A stretch of 64,000 bases of DNA from Manis javanica (GCF_040802235.1 NC_133157.1:26429501-26493500), one strand, 5' to 3'. Positions 35,293-47,574 are shown, counted from the first letter of the stretch. Program-made: numbers and translations. The notes: a model not told the origin generated them from the letters alone.

Positions 35293-36295
35293 GGTGATAG
35301 AGATAGTTTGCAGAGCTGGTATGAGTGACAGCTGGAAGAGCTTTCCTTCTTGTTGGTTAGTGGCTTTCCTCTCGTGGGAGAACAGTGACCTCTAGTGGCT
35401 TGTGCTGGGTAGCTGTGCACAGACAGAGGCGCACAGAAAGGGCTTCTGCTTCCTGCCCGGCTGCTATGGAGTTTTATCTCCATTGTTGCTGTGGGCGTGG
35501 CCTGGCTTGGCCTGCTGCTCCAAAATGGTGGAGCCCCGTTGGAGGAGGAGTGGCCAGGAGGCTATTTATCTCCATAAGGGGCCTCCGTGCTCCCTGCTGC
35601 CCAGGAGGTTAGAGTGAGCAGAGATCTCCAGATTCCCTGCCTCTGGACTAAGTGTCCAGCCCTGCCCCTTTAAGACTTCCAAAAAGCACTCGCCAAACCA
35701 AAAGAACAACAACAAAACAAAACAAAACAAAATTAAATAAATAATTAAAAAAAGAAAAACGCACAATTTTTTTTGTCCTCAGACACTAGCCTCAGGCACC
35801 TGCTCACCAGTCTTGCAGCCCTGTTTCCCTAGTATTGTGGTCCCTGTCCCTTTAAGACTTCCAAAAATCACTCGCCAAAAAAAAAAGGAAAAAAAAAGTC
35901 TGCTCCCGTTTCTTTGTTCTCCAGGTTGGCCTCAGGCACCCGCTCACCGGTCTTGCTGCCCTGTTTCCCGAGTATCCAGGACCCCATGCATACACTGTGC
36001 CTGCGTTCTGGTGTGGATGCCTGGGTGTTCCATAGTCCTGGGCTCCTTCTCCCTCCTGCTCCAACTCCTCTCCTCCCGCCGGGAGCTGGGGGAAGGGGCG
36101 CTCGGGTCCTGCTGGGCTGGGGCTTGTATCTTACCCCGTTCACGAGGCCCTGGGTTCTCGCAGGTGTCGGTGTGGTCTGGATGTTGTCCTGTGTCCTCTG
36201 GTCTCTATTTTAGGAAGAGTTGTCTTTGTTATATTTTCATAGATATATGTGGTCTTGGGAGGAGATTTACGCTGCTCTACTCATGCCACCATCTT
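35293..36295 (-). promoter_or_regulatory. L1-E 5' UTR / internal promoter region
   Basis: GC-rich sequence homologous to 2950-4204 but with fewer monomers: the CCCTTTAAGACTTCCAAAAA string occurs near 35660 and 35846 only. The L1 5' end lies at about 36290 (reverse complement of a GATGGTGGCATGAGTAGAG-like start). Promoter role is inferred from position. Confidence 0.78.
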
Positions 36296-36307
36296 CTCAA
36301 CTTGTTT

Positions 36308-36805
36308 CGGGTTTTTTATGTACAATATAATGTCGTCTGCAACTAGTGACAGTTTGACTTCTTCTTTACCAATCTGGATGAATCATATTTCTTTGTTTTG
36401 TCTGATTGCCATGGCCAGGACCTCCAGTTCTATTTTTAATAACAGTGAGGAGAGTGGGCATCCCTGTCTTGTTCCTGATCTTAGAGGAAATGCTCTCAAC
36501 TTCTCGCTTTTCCAATATGATGTTGGCTGTGGGTTTGTCATATATAGCCTTTATTATGTTGAGGTACTTGCCCTGTATAGCCATTTTGTTGAGAGTTTTT
36601 ATCATGAATGGATGTTGAATATTGTCGAATGCTTTTTCAGCGTCTGTGGAAATGACCATATGGTTTTTGTCCTTGTTTTTGTTGATGTGGTGGATGATGT
36701 TGATGGATTTTCAAATGTTGTACCATCCTTGCATCCCTGAGATGAATCCCACTTGATCATGGTGTATGATCCTCTTGATATAGTTTTGAAATCAGTTTGC
36801 TAATA
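36308..36805 (-). mobile_element. L1-F: LINE-1 ORF2 fragment
   Basis: Minus-strand reverse-transcriptase sequence ([20 protein letters not shown] at 36366-36659 and the DQVGFI region to about 36770). Truncated at both ends. The following 36805-36950 is older, decayed L1-like DNA. Confidence 0.85.
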
Positions 36806-36949
36806 TTTTTTTGATGTAACATGATTTTTAAAGTGCATTTTCTAACTCATAACTACTGCAAAAAATGTAATTGAATTTTGTGTATTGTCTACATATTTAG
36901 CAGCCTTACTAAAGCATGTTTATTTAAATTTTAAGATTTCTTTAGTACA

Positions 36950-38262
36950 ATTTTTATAAGGTATTGTTGATATAACCTCTTATGTAGATTTCACATAAAA
37001 AAACAATGTGGTTACTACATTCACCCGTATTATCCAGTCCTCCCCTATACCCCATTGCAGTCATTGTTTGTCACTGTAGTAAGATGTCACAGAGTCTCTA
37101 CTTGCCATCTCTGTTCTATACTGTCTTCCCCATGACCACCTACACCCCCAAACACACAACATGGGTACTAATCATAATGTCCCTCAATCCCCTTCTCCCT
37201 CCCTCCTCACTCGCCCTTCCCCATCCGTCCCCTTTGGTACCCATCAGTCCCTTCTTGGAGTCTGTGAGTCTGCTGCTGTTTCATTCCTTCAGTTTTGCGT
37301 CATTATTATACCCCTCAAATGAGGGAAATCATTTGGTACTTGTCTTTCTTTGCCTGGCTTATTTCACTGAGCACAATACCCTCCAGCTCCATCCATCCAT
37401 GTTGGAGGAATAAATGAGGCCCAAAGTCAGTAGAAGGAGAGACATAATAAAGGTCTGAGCAGAAATAAATAAGATTGAGAAGAATAAAACAGTAGAATCA
37501 ATGAAACCAGAAGCTGGTTCTTTGAGAAAATATACAAAATAGATAAACCCCTAGTGAGACTTATCAAGAGGAAAAGAGTTTACACACATAAACAGAATCA
37601 GAAATGAGAAAGGTGAAATCACTATGGACACCACAGAAATACAAAGATTATGAGAGAATACTATGAGAAATTATATGCCAACAAATTGGATAACCTATAA
37701 GAAATGGGCAACTTTCCAGACAAATATAACCTTCCAACACTGATCCAGGAAGAAACAGAAGAAATCTGAACAGATCAATTACCAGCAATGAAATTGAATT
37801 GATAATAAAAAAAACCACCTAAGAACTAAATGCCTGGCACAGAAATCTTCCCGGCTAAATTTTACCAAATATTTAAGGAAGAGGTAATACCCATCCTCCT
37901 TAAATTTTTCCAAAAAGTAGAAGAGAACGGAATACTTCCAAACTCATTCTTTGTGGCCAGTATCACTATAATACCAAAAGCAGACAAATATATCACAAAA
38001 AAAGAAAATTATAGAGCAATATCCCTGATAAACATACATGCAGAAATCCTCAACAAAATATTAGAAAACCAAATTCAAAAATACATCAAAAAGATCATCC
38101 ACCATGACGAAGTGGGATTTATTCCAGGGATGCAAGGATGGTACAACATTCAAAAATCAATAAACATTATCCACCACATCAACAAAAAGAAGAACAAAAA
38201 TCACTTGATTATCTTGACAGATGCTGAAAAAGCATCTGACAAAATTCAACATTCATTCAGTC
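36950..38262. mobile_element. L1-G: 5'-inverted LINE-1
   Basis: The left part (36950-37410) is an L1 3' end in minus orientation, running into the ORF2 C-terminus. At 37412 it switches to plus-strand ORF2 sequence up to 38262, starting at the linker (aaatgaggcccaaagtcag). It includes [20 protein letters not shown] and [21 protein letters not shown] 3' end joined to an inverted upstream segment is the classic twin-priming product. Two separate fragments cannot be excluded. Confidence 0.8.
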
Positions 38263-39507
38263 ACATTGGCACATGGATTTATTTCCACAAAGGAATCATT
38301 TAATTCAGAAGGTCTAAATTGTTTGAAGATATTTGTTGTGAAGGAAGAGAAAGAGAGAGAGGAAGAGAAGGAAGCAGAAGATGAGGGAGAAGGAGGCATT
38401 TTTTACTGTTAAAGAAAAAGCATAAAACTTAAACCTTGTATCTTGGAAGTAGGGTTGTTGAGGAGAAAGAAATGAAAGAGGAATGGCAGTCTTTCTTTGT
38501 GTTCAAAAATGGATATTTATCCAGAATCCAGGGTGAATAAGAGTAAAACAGGGATTTCACCAAAAACAGTTAATCCATCCACAAAGCCTGTCTTCATCTC
38601 CTCAGTTTCCTTTCTGCCATTTCTGCCATTTCTTCTCCCCTGATGGTGTCAAGGATGGAGTTATCTATTGGGTGGGTTTGCTCCCCTGTAATCTTTATCA
38701 GCCTCCCCGTGAACAGAGAAAAACTGTATAAGGAAAAACAATGAGCTTTCTATCAAGACAACTACATGACAAGTCCTCTAGCTATTCCTCCAAGCAGTGT
38801 CTCACTCCTAAGTAAGTCCCTGTAATGAGAAATTCTGAAGCTGCTCCTCACAGCCTCAATGCTCTGAAATGACCATGCTGAATTTCGTTTATTCTCTGTA
38901 AAAAACTGCAGTGGTTCTTTATTCATTTATTCATGCGGTTTTTTTTTTTACACTGGAAAGGCTTCCCCCAACTAAATATTCTCTTTTCTAGGTAAACTTC
39001 TCAAGTCCTGGTCTAAGTTGGGTGTCCCTGCTATGTCCCGTGTAGTCTCCCAACATCCTTCATTTATTCTTTTATTCAACACATACTATGCCACATATAC
39101 TGTGATATGTAATAGGGATTTCATTGTGAGTACTACACTTTTAAAATGGACACTGGATATGAAATGCTTATGGTAGTTATTTCATGCATTTCAGAAGCAA
39201 ATAATATATGTGGTATGTAGCATGTTCCAATGCAAAGTTATGGAACATTTTTCAGATTATTTTTTCAAACTAACTGCATTTTACCTAAAACTCAAATAGA
39301 GAATAAAACTGTGATCAATACCATTTATGATTGCATATGCAGAGAACACAAAGTACATTGAAACTACATATTCAAATGATGTCATTTATTTTTATTAATG
39401 GGTGGAATTCCAAATTCTTGGTTAGAAATCTATAATACATGATACAAATAGGTAACAAACATAAAATACATGTCTAAAAGCAGTGCCTGAACAGACTATT
39501 CATTCTA
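38262..39507 (+). repeat. Duplicated single-copy segment, copy 1
   Basis: Collinear and in the same orientation as 56463-57540. Both begin cagtcacattggcacatgga and both contain a purine-rich GAAGAGAAAGAG block and cacatatactgtgatatgtaat. This copy has about 165 extra bases around 38580-38745. It is bounded by L1-G on the left and L1-H on the right. No gene seen. Confidence 0.9.
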
Positions 39508-39857
39508 TTTTTTTAATTTTTAAAATTTTGGTATCATTAATCTACAACTACATGAGGAACATTATGCTTACTCGACTCCCCCCTTCATCAAGTCCCCCAT
39601 CAAACCCCATTACAGTCACTGTCTATCAGTGTAGTAAGATGCTGTAGAATCACTACTTGTCTTCTCTGTGTTGCACAGCCCTCCTGGTGCCCCCCACACA
39701 CATTATACATGCTAATCGTAATGCCCTGTTTCTTCCCTCGCACCCCCTTCCCACCCATTCTCCCTGATCCCTTTCCCTTTGGTAACTGTTAGTCCATTCT
39801 TGGGTTCTGTGATTCTACTGCTGTTTCATTCCTTCAGTTTTTCTTTGTTGTTATACT

Positions 39858-42800
39858 CCACAGATGAGTGAAATCATTTGGTACTTGTCTTTCTCTGCCT
39901 GGCTTATTTCACTGAGCATAATACCCTCTAGCTCCATCCATGTTGTTGCAAGTGGTAGGATTTGTTTTCTTCCTATGGCTGAATAATATTCCATTGTGTA
40001 TATGTACCACATCTTCTTTATCCATTAATCTACTGATGGACATTTAGATTGCTTCCATTTCTTGGCTATTGTAAATAGTGCTGCGATAAACATAGGGGTG
40101 CATCTGTCTTTTTCAAACTGTGCTGCTGCATTCTTAGGGTAAATTCCTGTAAGTGGAATTCCTGGGGAAAATGGTATTTCTATTTTGAGCTTTTTGAGGA
40201 ACCTCTGTACTGCTTTCCACAATGGTTGGACTAATTTACATTCCCAGCAGCAGTGTAGGAGGGTTCCCCTTTCTACACAACTACGCCATCATGTGTTGTT
40301 GTTATTCTTTTGGATGGTGGCGATCCTTACTGGTGTGAGGTGATATCTCATTGTGGTTTTAATTTGCATTTCCTGATAACTAGCAATGTGGAGCATCTTT
40401 TCATGTCTCTATTGGCCATCTGGACTTCTTCTTTGGAGAACTGTGCAGTTCCTCTGCCCATTTTTTAATTGGATTTTTTGCTTTTTGTTTGTTGATGTGC
40501 ATGAACTCTTTATATATTTTGGATGTCAACCCTTTATCAGATCTGTCATTTACGAATATATTCTCCCGTACTGTAGGGTACTTTTTTGTTCTATTGATGG
40601 TGTCCTTTGCTGTACATAAGCTTTTCAGCTAGATATAGTCCTACTTGTTCATTTTTGCTTTTGTTTCCATTGCATGGGGAGATATGTTCAAGAAGAAGTC
40701 ACTCATATTGATGTCCAAGAGATTTTTGCCTATTTTTTTTTTCTAGGTATTTTATGGTTTCATGGCTTATATTCAGGTCTTTCATCCATTTTGAATTTAG
40801 TTTTGTATATAGGGTTAGACAGCGATCCAGTTTCATTCTCTTACATATAGCTGTCCAGTTTTGCCAGCACCAGCTGTTGAAGAGACTGTCATTTCCCCAT
40901 TGTATGTCCATGGCTCCTTTATCGTATATTAATTGACCATGTATGTTTGGGTTAATGTCTGGAGTCTCTATTCTGTTCCACTGGTCTGTGGCTCTGTTCT
41001 TGTGCCAGTACCAAATTGTCTTGACTACTGTGGCTTTGTAGTAGAGCTACTAGTTAGGGAGCGAGATTCCCCCTCACTTTATTCTTCCTTCTCAGGATTG
41101 CTTTGGCAATTCGGGGTCTTTGGTGTTTCCATATGAATTTTTGAGCTATTTGTTCCAGCTCATTGAAGAATGTTGTTTGTAATTAGATAGGGATTGCATC
41201 AAATCTGTATATCTCTTCGGGGGAATTCTTCCTAGCCAAGAGCATGGGATGGGTTTCCATTTGCTAGTGTCCTCTTTAATTTCTCTTCAGAGTGTCTTAT
41301 AGTTTTCAGGGTATAGGTCTTTCACTTCCTTGGTTGGGTTTATTCCTAGGTATTTTATTCTTTTTGATGCAATTGTGAATGGAATTTTTTTCCTGATTTC
41401 TCTTTCTATTGGTTCATTGTTAGTGATTAGGAAAGCCACAGATTTCTGTGTGTTAATTTTGTATCCTGCAACTTTGCTGTATTCCGATATCAGTTCTAGT
41501 AGTTTTGGAGTGGAGTCTTTAGGGTTTTTTATGTACAGTATCATGTCATCTGCAAATAATGACAGTTTATCTTCTTTACCAATTAGGATTGGTTGTATTT
41601 CTTTTTTTTGTCTGATTTCCGTGGCTAGGACCTCCAATACTATGGTGAATAACAGTGGGGAGAGTGGGCATCCCTGTCTTGTTCCTGATCTCAGAAGAAA
41701 AGCTTTCAGGTGCTTCCTGTTAAGTATGATATTCGCTGTGGGTTTTTCATATATGGCCTTTATTATGTTGAGGTACTTGCCCTCTATTCCCACTTTGCTG
41801 AGAGTTTTTATTATGAATTGATGTTGATTTTTGTCAACTGCTTTTTCAGCATCTATGGAGATGATCATGTGGTTTTTGTCCTTCTTTTTGTTCCTGTGGT
41901 GGATGATGTTGTTGGATTTTTGAATGTTGTACCATCCTTGCATCCCTGGGATGAATCCCACTTGGTCATGGTGTATGATCCTTTTGATGTACTGTTGAAT
42001 TCGGTTTGCTAATATTTTGTTGAGTATTTTTGCATCTACATTCATCAGGGATATTGGTCTGTAATTTTCTTTTTTTGTGGAGTCTTTGCCTGGTTTTGGT
42101 ATTAGGGTGATGTTAGCTTCACAGAATGAGTTTGGAAGTATTCCCTCCTCTTCTATGTTTTTGGAAAACTTTAGGGAGAATGGGTTTTATGTCTTCTCTG
42201 TATGTCTGATATAATTTTGAGGTATATCCATCTGGCCCGGGGGTTTTGTTCCTGCATAGTGTTTTGATACCGTGTCAATTTCTTTGCTGATAATTGGTTT
42301 GTTTAGATTTTGTGTTTCTTTCTTTGTCAGTGTTGGAAGGTTGTATTTTTCTAAAAATTTGTCCATTTCTTCTACGTTTTTCACCTTGCTAGCATATAGG
42401 TTTTCATAGTATTCTCTAATAATTATTTGTATTTCTATGGGGTCCGTCAGGGTTTTTCCTTTCTCATTTCTCATTCTGTTGATATGTGTTGACTCTCTTT
42501 TTCTCTTAATAAGTCAGGCTAGAGGCTTGTCTATTTTGTTTATTTTCTCAAGGAACCTTTCATTGATTTTTTCTATTTTTTTAATTCTTCTCAATTTTAT
42601 TTATTTCTTCTCTGATCTTTATTATGTCCCTCCTTCTGCTGACTTTAGGCCTCATTTGTTCTTCTTTTTCCAATTTTGATAATTGTGATGTTAGATCATT
42701 TGGGATTGTTCTTCCTTCTTCAAATAGGCCTGGATTTCTATATACTTTCCTCTTAAGACTGCTTTCACTGCATCCACAGAAGTTGGGGCTTTGTTTTGTT

Positions 42801-43640
42801 GTCATTTGTTTCCATGTATTGCTGGATCTCCATTTTAATTTGGTCATTGATCCATTGATTATTTAGGAGCATGTTGTTAAGCCTCCATGTGTTTGTGAGC
42901 CTTTTTGCTTTCTTTGTACATTTATTTCTAGTTTTATACCTTTGTGTTCTGAAACATTGGTTGTTAGAATTTAAATCTTTTTGAATTTAGTGAGGCTCTT
43001 TTTGTGGCCTAGTATGTGGTCTATTCTGGAGAATGTTCCATGTGCACTTGAGAAGAATGTGTATCCTGTTGCTTTTGGATGTAGAGTTCTATAGATGTCT
43101 GTTAGGTCCATCTGTTCTAGTGTGTTGTTCAGTGACTCTGTGACCTTAGTTATTTTCTGTCTGGTGGATCTGTCCTTTGGAGTGAGTGTTGTGTTTAAGA
43201 CTCCTAAAATGTATGCATTGCATTCTATTTCTTCCTTTATTTCTATTAGTATTTGTTTCATATATGCTTGTGCTCCCGTGTTGGGTTCATATATATATAT
43301 ATATATAAAGGTTATATACTCTTGTTGGACTGAGCCCTTTATCATCATGTAATGTCCTTCTTTATCTCTTGTTACTTTCTTTGTTTTGAAGTCTATTTTA
43401 TCTGATACTAGTACTGCAACACCTGCTTTTTTCTCCCTGTTGTGTGCATGGAATATCTTTTTCCATCTCTTGACTTTTAGTCTGTGCATGTCTTTGGATT
43501 TGAGGTGGGTCTCTTATAAGCTGCATATAGATGGGTCTTGCTTTTTTATCCATTCTTTTACTCTGTGTCTTCTGATTGGTGCATTCTGTCCATAATCAGT
43601 GATTATTGAAAGATATGTACTTACTGCCATAGCAGGCTTT
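39858..43640 (-). pseudogene. L1-H ORF2 remnant
   Basis: The endonuclease is open at 42971-43489 (HGTFSRIDHILGHKKS, retaining the catalytic-type Asp). The linker is open at 42581-42847 with no stop, unlike L1-A and L1-E. The reverse transcriptase is open at 41287-42045 ([11 protein letters not shown] and LFADDMILY). Frameshifts separate these pieces. An AT microsatellite at about 43290-43307 lengthens the YEPNTG region. Confidence 0.9.
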
Positions 43641-43989
43641 ACAATTGTGGTTACCAAAGGTTCAAGGGTAGCTTCTTTAGTATCTTACTGCCTTACTTAA
43701 CTTGCTTTTTGAGCTATTATAGACACTGTCTAGTGGTTCTTTATTTCTCTCCCTTCTTATTCCTCCTTCTCCATTCTTTATGTGTTGGGTGTTTTATTCT
43801 ATGCTCTTTTGTGTTTCCTTTAACTGCTTTTGTGGGTAGTTGATTTTATTTTTTGCTTTAGTTAGTATTTGGTTGATTTGCTTTCTTTACTGTAATTTTA
43901 TTTTCTCTGGTGACATCTGTTTAGCCTTAGAAGTGCTCCCATCTAGAGCAGTCCCTCTAAAATAGCCTGTAGGGTTGGTTTGTGGGAGG

Positions 43990-44786
43990 CAAATTCCCTC
44001 AACTTTTGCTTGTCTGGGAATTGTTTGATCCCTCCTTCATATTTAAATGATAATCATGCTGGATACAGTATTCTTGTTTCAAGGCCCTTCTGTGTCATTG
44101 CATTAAATATATCATTGCCGTTGTCTCTGGCCTCTAAGGTTTCTGTTGAGAAGTGTGATGATAACCGGATGGGTTTTCCTTTGTCAGTGACCTTTTTCCT
44201 CTCTCTAGATGCCTTTAAAACTCTGTCCTTGTCCTTGGTCTTTGCCATTTTAATTATTATGTGTCTTGGTGTTGTCCTGCTTGGGCCCCTTCTGTTGGAA
44301 GTTCTGTGTACTTCCATGAACAATTATTTCCTCCCCCAGTTTGGGGAAGTTTTCTGCAATTATTCAAATACACTTTCTATCCCTTTTTCTCTCTCTTCTT
44401 CTTCTGGTACCCCTATCATGCGAATATTGTTGTTTGAATTGGTCATACAGTTCTCTTAAATTTGGTTCATTCCTGGAGATCCTTTAATGTCTCTCTCCAT
44501 CAGCTTCTATGCATTCCTGTTCTCTGGTTTCTGTTCCATCAATGGCTTCTTGTGTCTTATCCATTCTGCTTATAAATCCTTCCAGAGATTGTTTCATTTC
44601 TGTAATCTCCTTCCAGACATCATCCCTTAGCTCTTGCATATTTCTGTGCAGCTCCTTCAGCATGTTTGTGACTTTTATTTTGAATTCTTTTTCAGGGAGA
44701 TTGGTTAGGTCTATCTTCCCAGGTTTTTTCTCAGGGGAGGATATCAGGGTTTGTCTGGTATGTATCAAATTCTTCTGCCTTTTCAT
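43990..44786 (-). pseudogene. L1-H ORF1 remnant
   Basis: Starts MKRQKNLIHTR at 44786. The coiled coil is open to 44484 (NMQELRDDVWKEITEMKQ). After a break the C-terminal domain continues at 44323-44054 (MAKTKDKDRVLKASRERKKV). Confidence 0.88.
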
Positions 44787-45590
44787 GGCGATAGAGGTAG
44801 AGGTAGTTGTGGGAAGCTGCAGTGTGTGTTGGCCTGGAGAACATCCCTTCTTGCTAGTTGTGGCCTTGCTCTCCTGGGAGAACAGCAATACCTAGCGGCT
44901 TGTGCTGGACAGCTGTGTGCAGTGGGGTTTCTAATTCTTGCCTGGCCACTGTGAAAGAAGCTCTGCCCTGCTGCCTCGGTTGCTGCTCTACTATGGTGGA
45001 GCAGCATCAGAGGGGAAATGGGTGGGAGGCTGTTTATCTCCATGACGGGCCTCTGAGCTCTGCTGCCGCCCTAGGGGTTAGGGGCCCAGAGTTCCCCAGG
45101 ATTCCCAGCTGCTGGGCTAAGTGCCCCGGATGTTTTCATCCAGCTGTGGTTTCCATGTCCCTCTAAGTCTTTCAAAAAGCAGTCGCTTTTCTTTGTCCCC
45201 AGGGCACTGGCTGCGGGGACCCACTCACAGGTTTTACTGTCCTGTTTCCCTAGTATCCAGCACCCCACGCACTGTGTGTCTGCACTCCTGTGCTGATGGC
45301 TAGGGCTTGGTGTTTAGCAGTACTGGGCTCCCTTTCCCTCCCTGCTCTGACTCCTCTCCTCCTGCCATGAGCTGGGGTGAGGGGTGCTTGGGTCCCACCG
45401 GGCTGATGCTTGTATCTTAACCCCTTCATGAGGCACTGGGTTCTCACAGGTGTAGTTGTATCCTGGCTGTTGTCCTGTATCTTCTGGTCTCTCTTTTAAG
45501 GATAGTTATATTTGGTGAATTTTCAAAAATATATATGGTTTTGGGGGGATATTTCTGCTGCTCTACTCATGCTGCCATCTTGGCTTCAGC

Positions 45591-46256
45591 CCCCCTTATA
45601 TGTATTTTTGACTTCAAAAATAAGAGTGAGTGGAGGGGGATGTTAATCAAGGGGATGTATTAGTATTTATGTCCCTATAAGTGGTAAAAATCTAACAAAA
45701 TTTTTTTCAAAAATAATAATTTAAATCATATATATAAAAGGTAGAACGGTCAGTGTGATCATTGTAAAATATGGTTTCAGGAGTTAAAATGACAATGTCA
45801 TACACATTCTCTATCTCACCTCTACTTTCCTTCTCAGTTAGACTCTCCCACATATTGGCAGAGATGACCAGCAGGAGCTCGGCATTTCTATTCTACCAGT
45901 TGAGAGAAAACTGAGATCAAGAGAACCCTAGTGTCAGCACTGCTGGGGTTGACTCTAATTAGCCTGACTCAGGTCATTTGCTATGCTGTAACAATCACTA
46001 TGAGTAGAAGAATATATAGCTTAAAATTATTTGGTAATTAATTTACTTACTAGGGTTATTTCCATGCTTACCCTATATCCAGAAGGTTAGGTCAGTTCCA
46101 TGCTGTACAACATGGACTGAGGTGCAGGGGAACATTGCTTCCTCAAGAGAAAACTATGCATTCATTCTCTACATATTGGTCAGCTCTGCAAATTGTTTAG
46201 CAGTATTGTGCAGGGATGCTGCATAACAAAAACAATATATACAATTTCAATGCAAC
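45591..46256. other. Single-copy flank of the odorant-receptor gene
   Basis: AT-rich, with no gene or named repeat. It lies downstream of the minus-strand odorant-receptor gene. Confidence 0.4.
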
Positions 46257-46380
46257 TGAGAAAGGAGACAAGGATGATAGAAGGAAGGAGGAGAAATGAA
46301 ATATATAGAGAAGAGAGGAGAGGAGAGAACAGAAGAGAGAAGGAATTGAGAAAAGACAAGGGAAGACAGAGAAAGAGGGA
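46257..46380 (+). repeat. Polypurine (GA-rich) tract
   Basis: Almost entirely A and G on the plus strand (e.g. gagaagagaggagaggagag). Low complexity; the overlapping open frames are compositional. Confidence 0.85.
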
Positions 46381-46623
46381 TTGATCTTTAACAACATCAT
46401 GACCTTCATGGGAGCAATTAGGAAAGATGCTAGAAAAGAAAGCCCAGCAGATAAAGAACTATTTAGAAGATTTTCATAAGCATTTTATGCGGAAAGAATG
46501 GAATCTCATATTTGATTTTGTGAAAATAAAAGCTGTCCTAACACTAGTTTTGCAAAATTATCTTTGGATACAAAAGACAACATCTGTTATCCCATCTAAG
46601 ATTATCATATGTCTCTCAGCCTT

Positions 46624-47574
46624 TCATGTTTTCAATAAATGTAGGTGTCTGCTCAGAACTTTCTTCACAGCTTCTTTCACCTCGTTATTCCACAGGCTGT
46701 AGATGATGGGGTTTAACATTGGGGTTACCACTCCATAAGACAGTGCAATGATCACATCAGAGGTGTTTGTGACCTTTGACTTAGGCTTCATGTACATAAA
46801 AAGGGCTGAACCATAGAATAAGATGACCACAGTCATGTGGGCCGAACAGGTAGAAAAGGCTTTTTTTCTTCCCTCAGCAGAACTAATTCTAAGGATGGAA
46901 GAGATTATGAAAATATAGGAGATGAAAATTAACAGCAGAGGAATCACTAGTAAAACAATACCACCCACTGTCATGATAAGCACATTAATGGTGATATCTG
47001 AGCAGATGAGTTTAAGAAGGGCCAAGATCTCACAGGTAATGTGATCAATGACATTATTACCACAGAAAGGTAGTATTATTATCATGATGCTTTGCAGTAG
47101 GGACACCATACAGCCTGTGGTCCAAGACCATGCAGCCATGTGCACATATAGCACCCTGTTCATGATGATGGGGTACCTCAGTGGGTTGCAGATGGCCACA
47201 TACCGATCATAGGCCATCACAGCCAGGAGGACACACTCAGTGAGCCCTAATCCAAGAGAGATAACCATCTGCAGAGCACAGCCAATGAACGAGATGGATT
47301 TTCTGTCAGATACAAATATAACAAGCATTGGAGGAATGGATGATGATGTGTAACAGATGTCCAAGAATGAGAGGTTTCCGAGAAAGAAGTACATGGGGGT
47401 GTGGAGGCGAGAATCCAGTATGCTGATGATAATGAGGAGACCGTTTCCCAGGAGGATTATCAGGTACATGATGAGGCAGAGCACAAACAGAAAACGCTGG
47501 AGCTCTGGGTATTGGGAGAGTCCCACCAGAAAGAATTCAGTCACCACAGAGTAATTCCCCATCTCTGTGTTCAT
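46624..47574 (-). CDS. Odorant receptor, class II (OR13-like), intact
   Basis: An intronless 316-residue seven-transmembrane receptor with all family landmarks. It has an N-glycosylation sequon N7-Y-S9, LLGN at 41-44, HTPMYFF at 58-64 and Cys99 (first extracellular disulfide Cys). [10 protein letters not shown] lies at 120-129, KAFSTCSAH at 238-246 and [10 protein letters not shown] at 285-294. The product would detect odorants at olfactory cilia through G-olf. The start could be Met1 or Met5 (MGNYSV); both fit. One oddity: the usual SLRNKEVK reads SLWNNEVK (W295, N297). No stop or frameshift is present. The coding end lies close to a purine tract, and L1-I sits about 280 bp upstream of the start. 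By memory it resembles the human OR13 family; an exact orthologue is not assigned. Confidence 0.95.
   Translation of the reverse strand: MNTEMGNYSVVTEFFLVGLSQYPELQRFLFVLCLIMYLIILLGNGLLIIISILDSRLHTPMYFFLGNLSFLDICYTSSSIPPMLVIFVSDRKSISFIGCALQMVISLGLGLTECVLLAVMAYDRYVAICNPLRYPIIMNRVLYVHMAAWSWTTGCMVSLLQSIMIIILPFCGNNVIDHITCEILALLKLICSDITINVLIMTVGGIVLLVIPLLLIFISYIFIISSILRISSAEGRKKAFSTCSAHMTVVILFYGSALFMYMKPKSKVTNTSDVIIALSYGVVTPMLNPIIYSLWNNEVKEAVKKVLSRHLHLLKT

Larger units (their letters stand above)
28208..36295 (-). mobile_element. L1-E: full-length chimeric LINE-1 with env-derived 3' module
   Basis: On the minus strand the order is 5' UTR (36295 to 35293), ORF1 (35292 to 34373), ORF2 (34197 to 30343), L1 3' UTR (30342 to about 30010) and then a further 1.8-kb module (30010 to 28208) ending in an A-tail. 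Total length is about 8.1 kb, against about 6 kb for L1-H, which lacks the module. It is one of the least decayed L1s in the window. ORF2 carries four readable lesions and ORF1 two changes (see those entries). I see no convincing target-site duplication. The two flanks belong to different L1 fragments, so the 5' side may have been rearranged. Confidence 0.93.
39508..45590 (-). mobile_element. L1-H: full-length LINE-1 without the env module
   Basis: A related but older subfamily. Its 3' UTR begins directly at 39508 after a T/A-rich tract. ORF2 spans 43640 to 39858, ORF1 44786 to about 43990, and the 5' UTR runs to about 45590 (GCTGCCATCTTGGCT). Length is about 6.1 kb. The 3' end shares the gtatcattaatctacaacta string with L1-E, but no env module follows. 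No target-site duplication is clear. Confidence 0.93.

Noticed and set aside
38221-38412. A Glu/Lys-rich frame across the L1-G boundary
   Set aside because: It joins the end of an L1 ORF2 piece to a purine-rich tract, so it is an accidental fusion.
46257-46380. A charged 63-codon frame in a purine tract
   Set aside because: Low-complexity GA sequence, with no support for coding.
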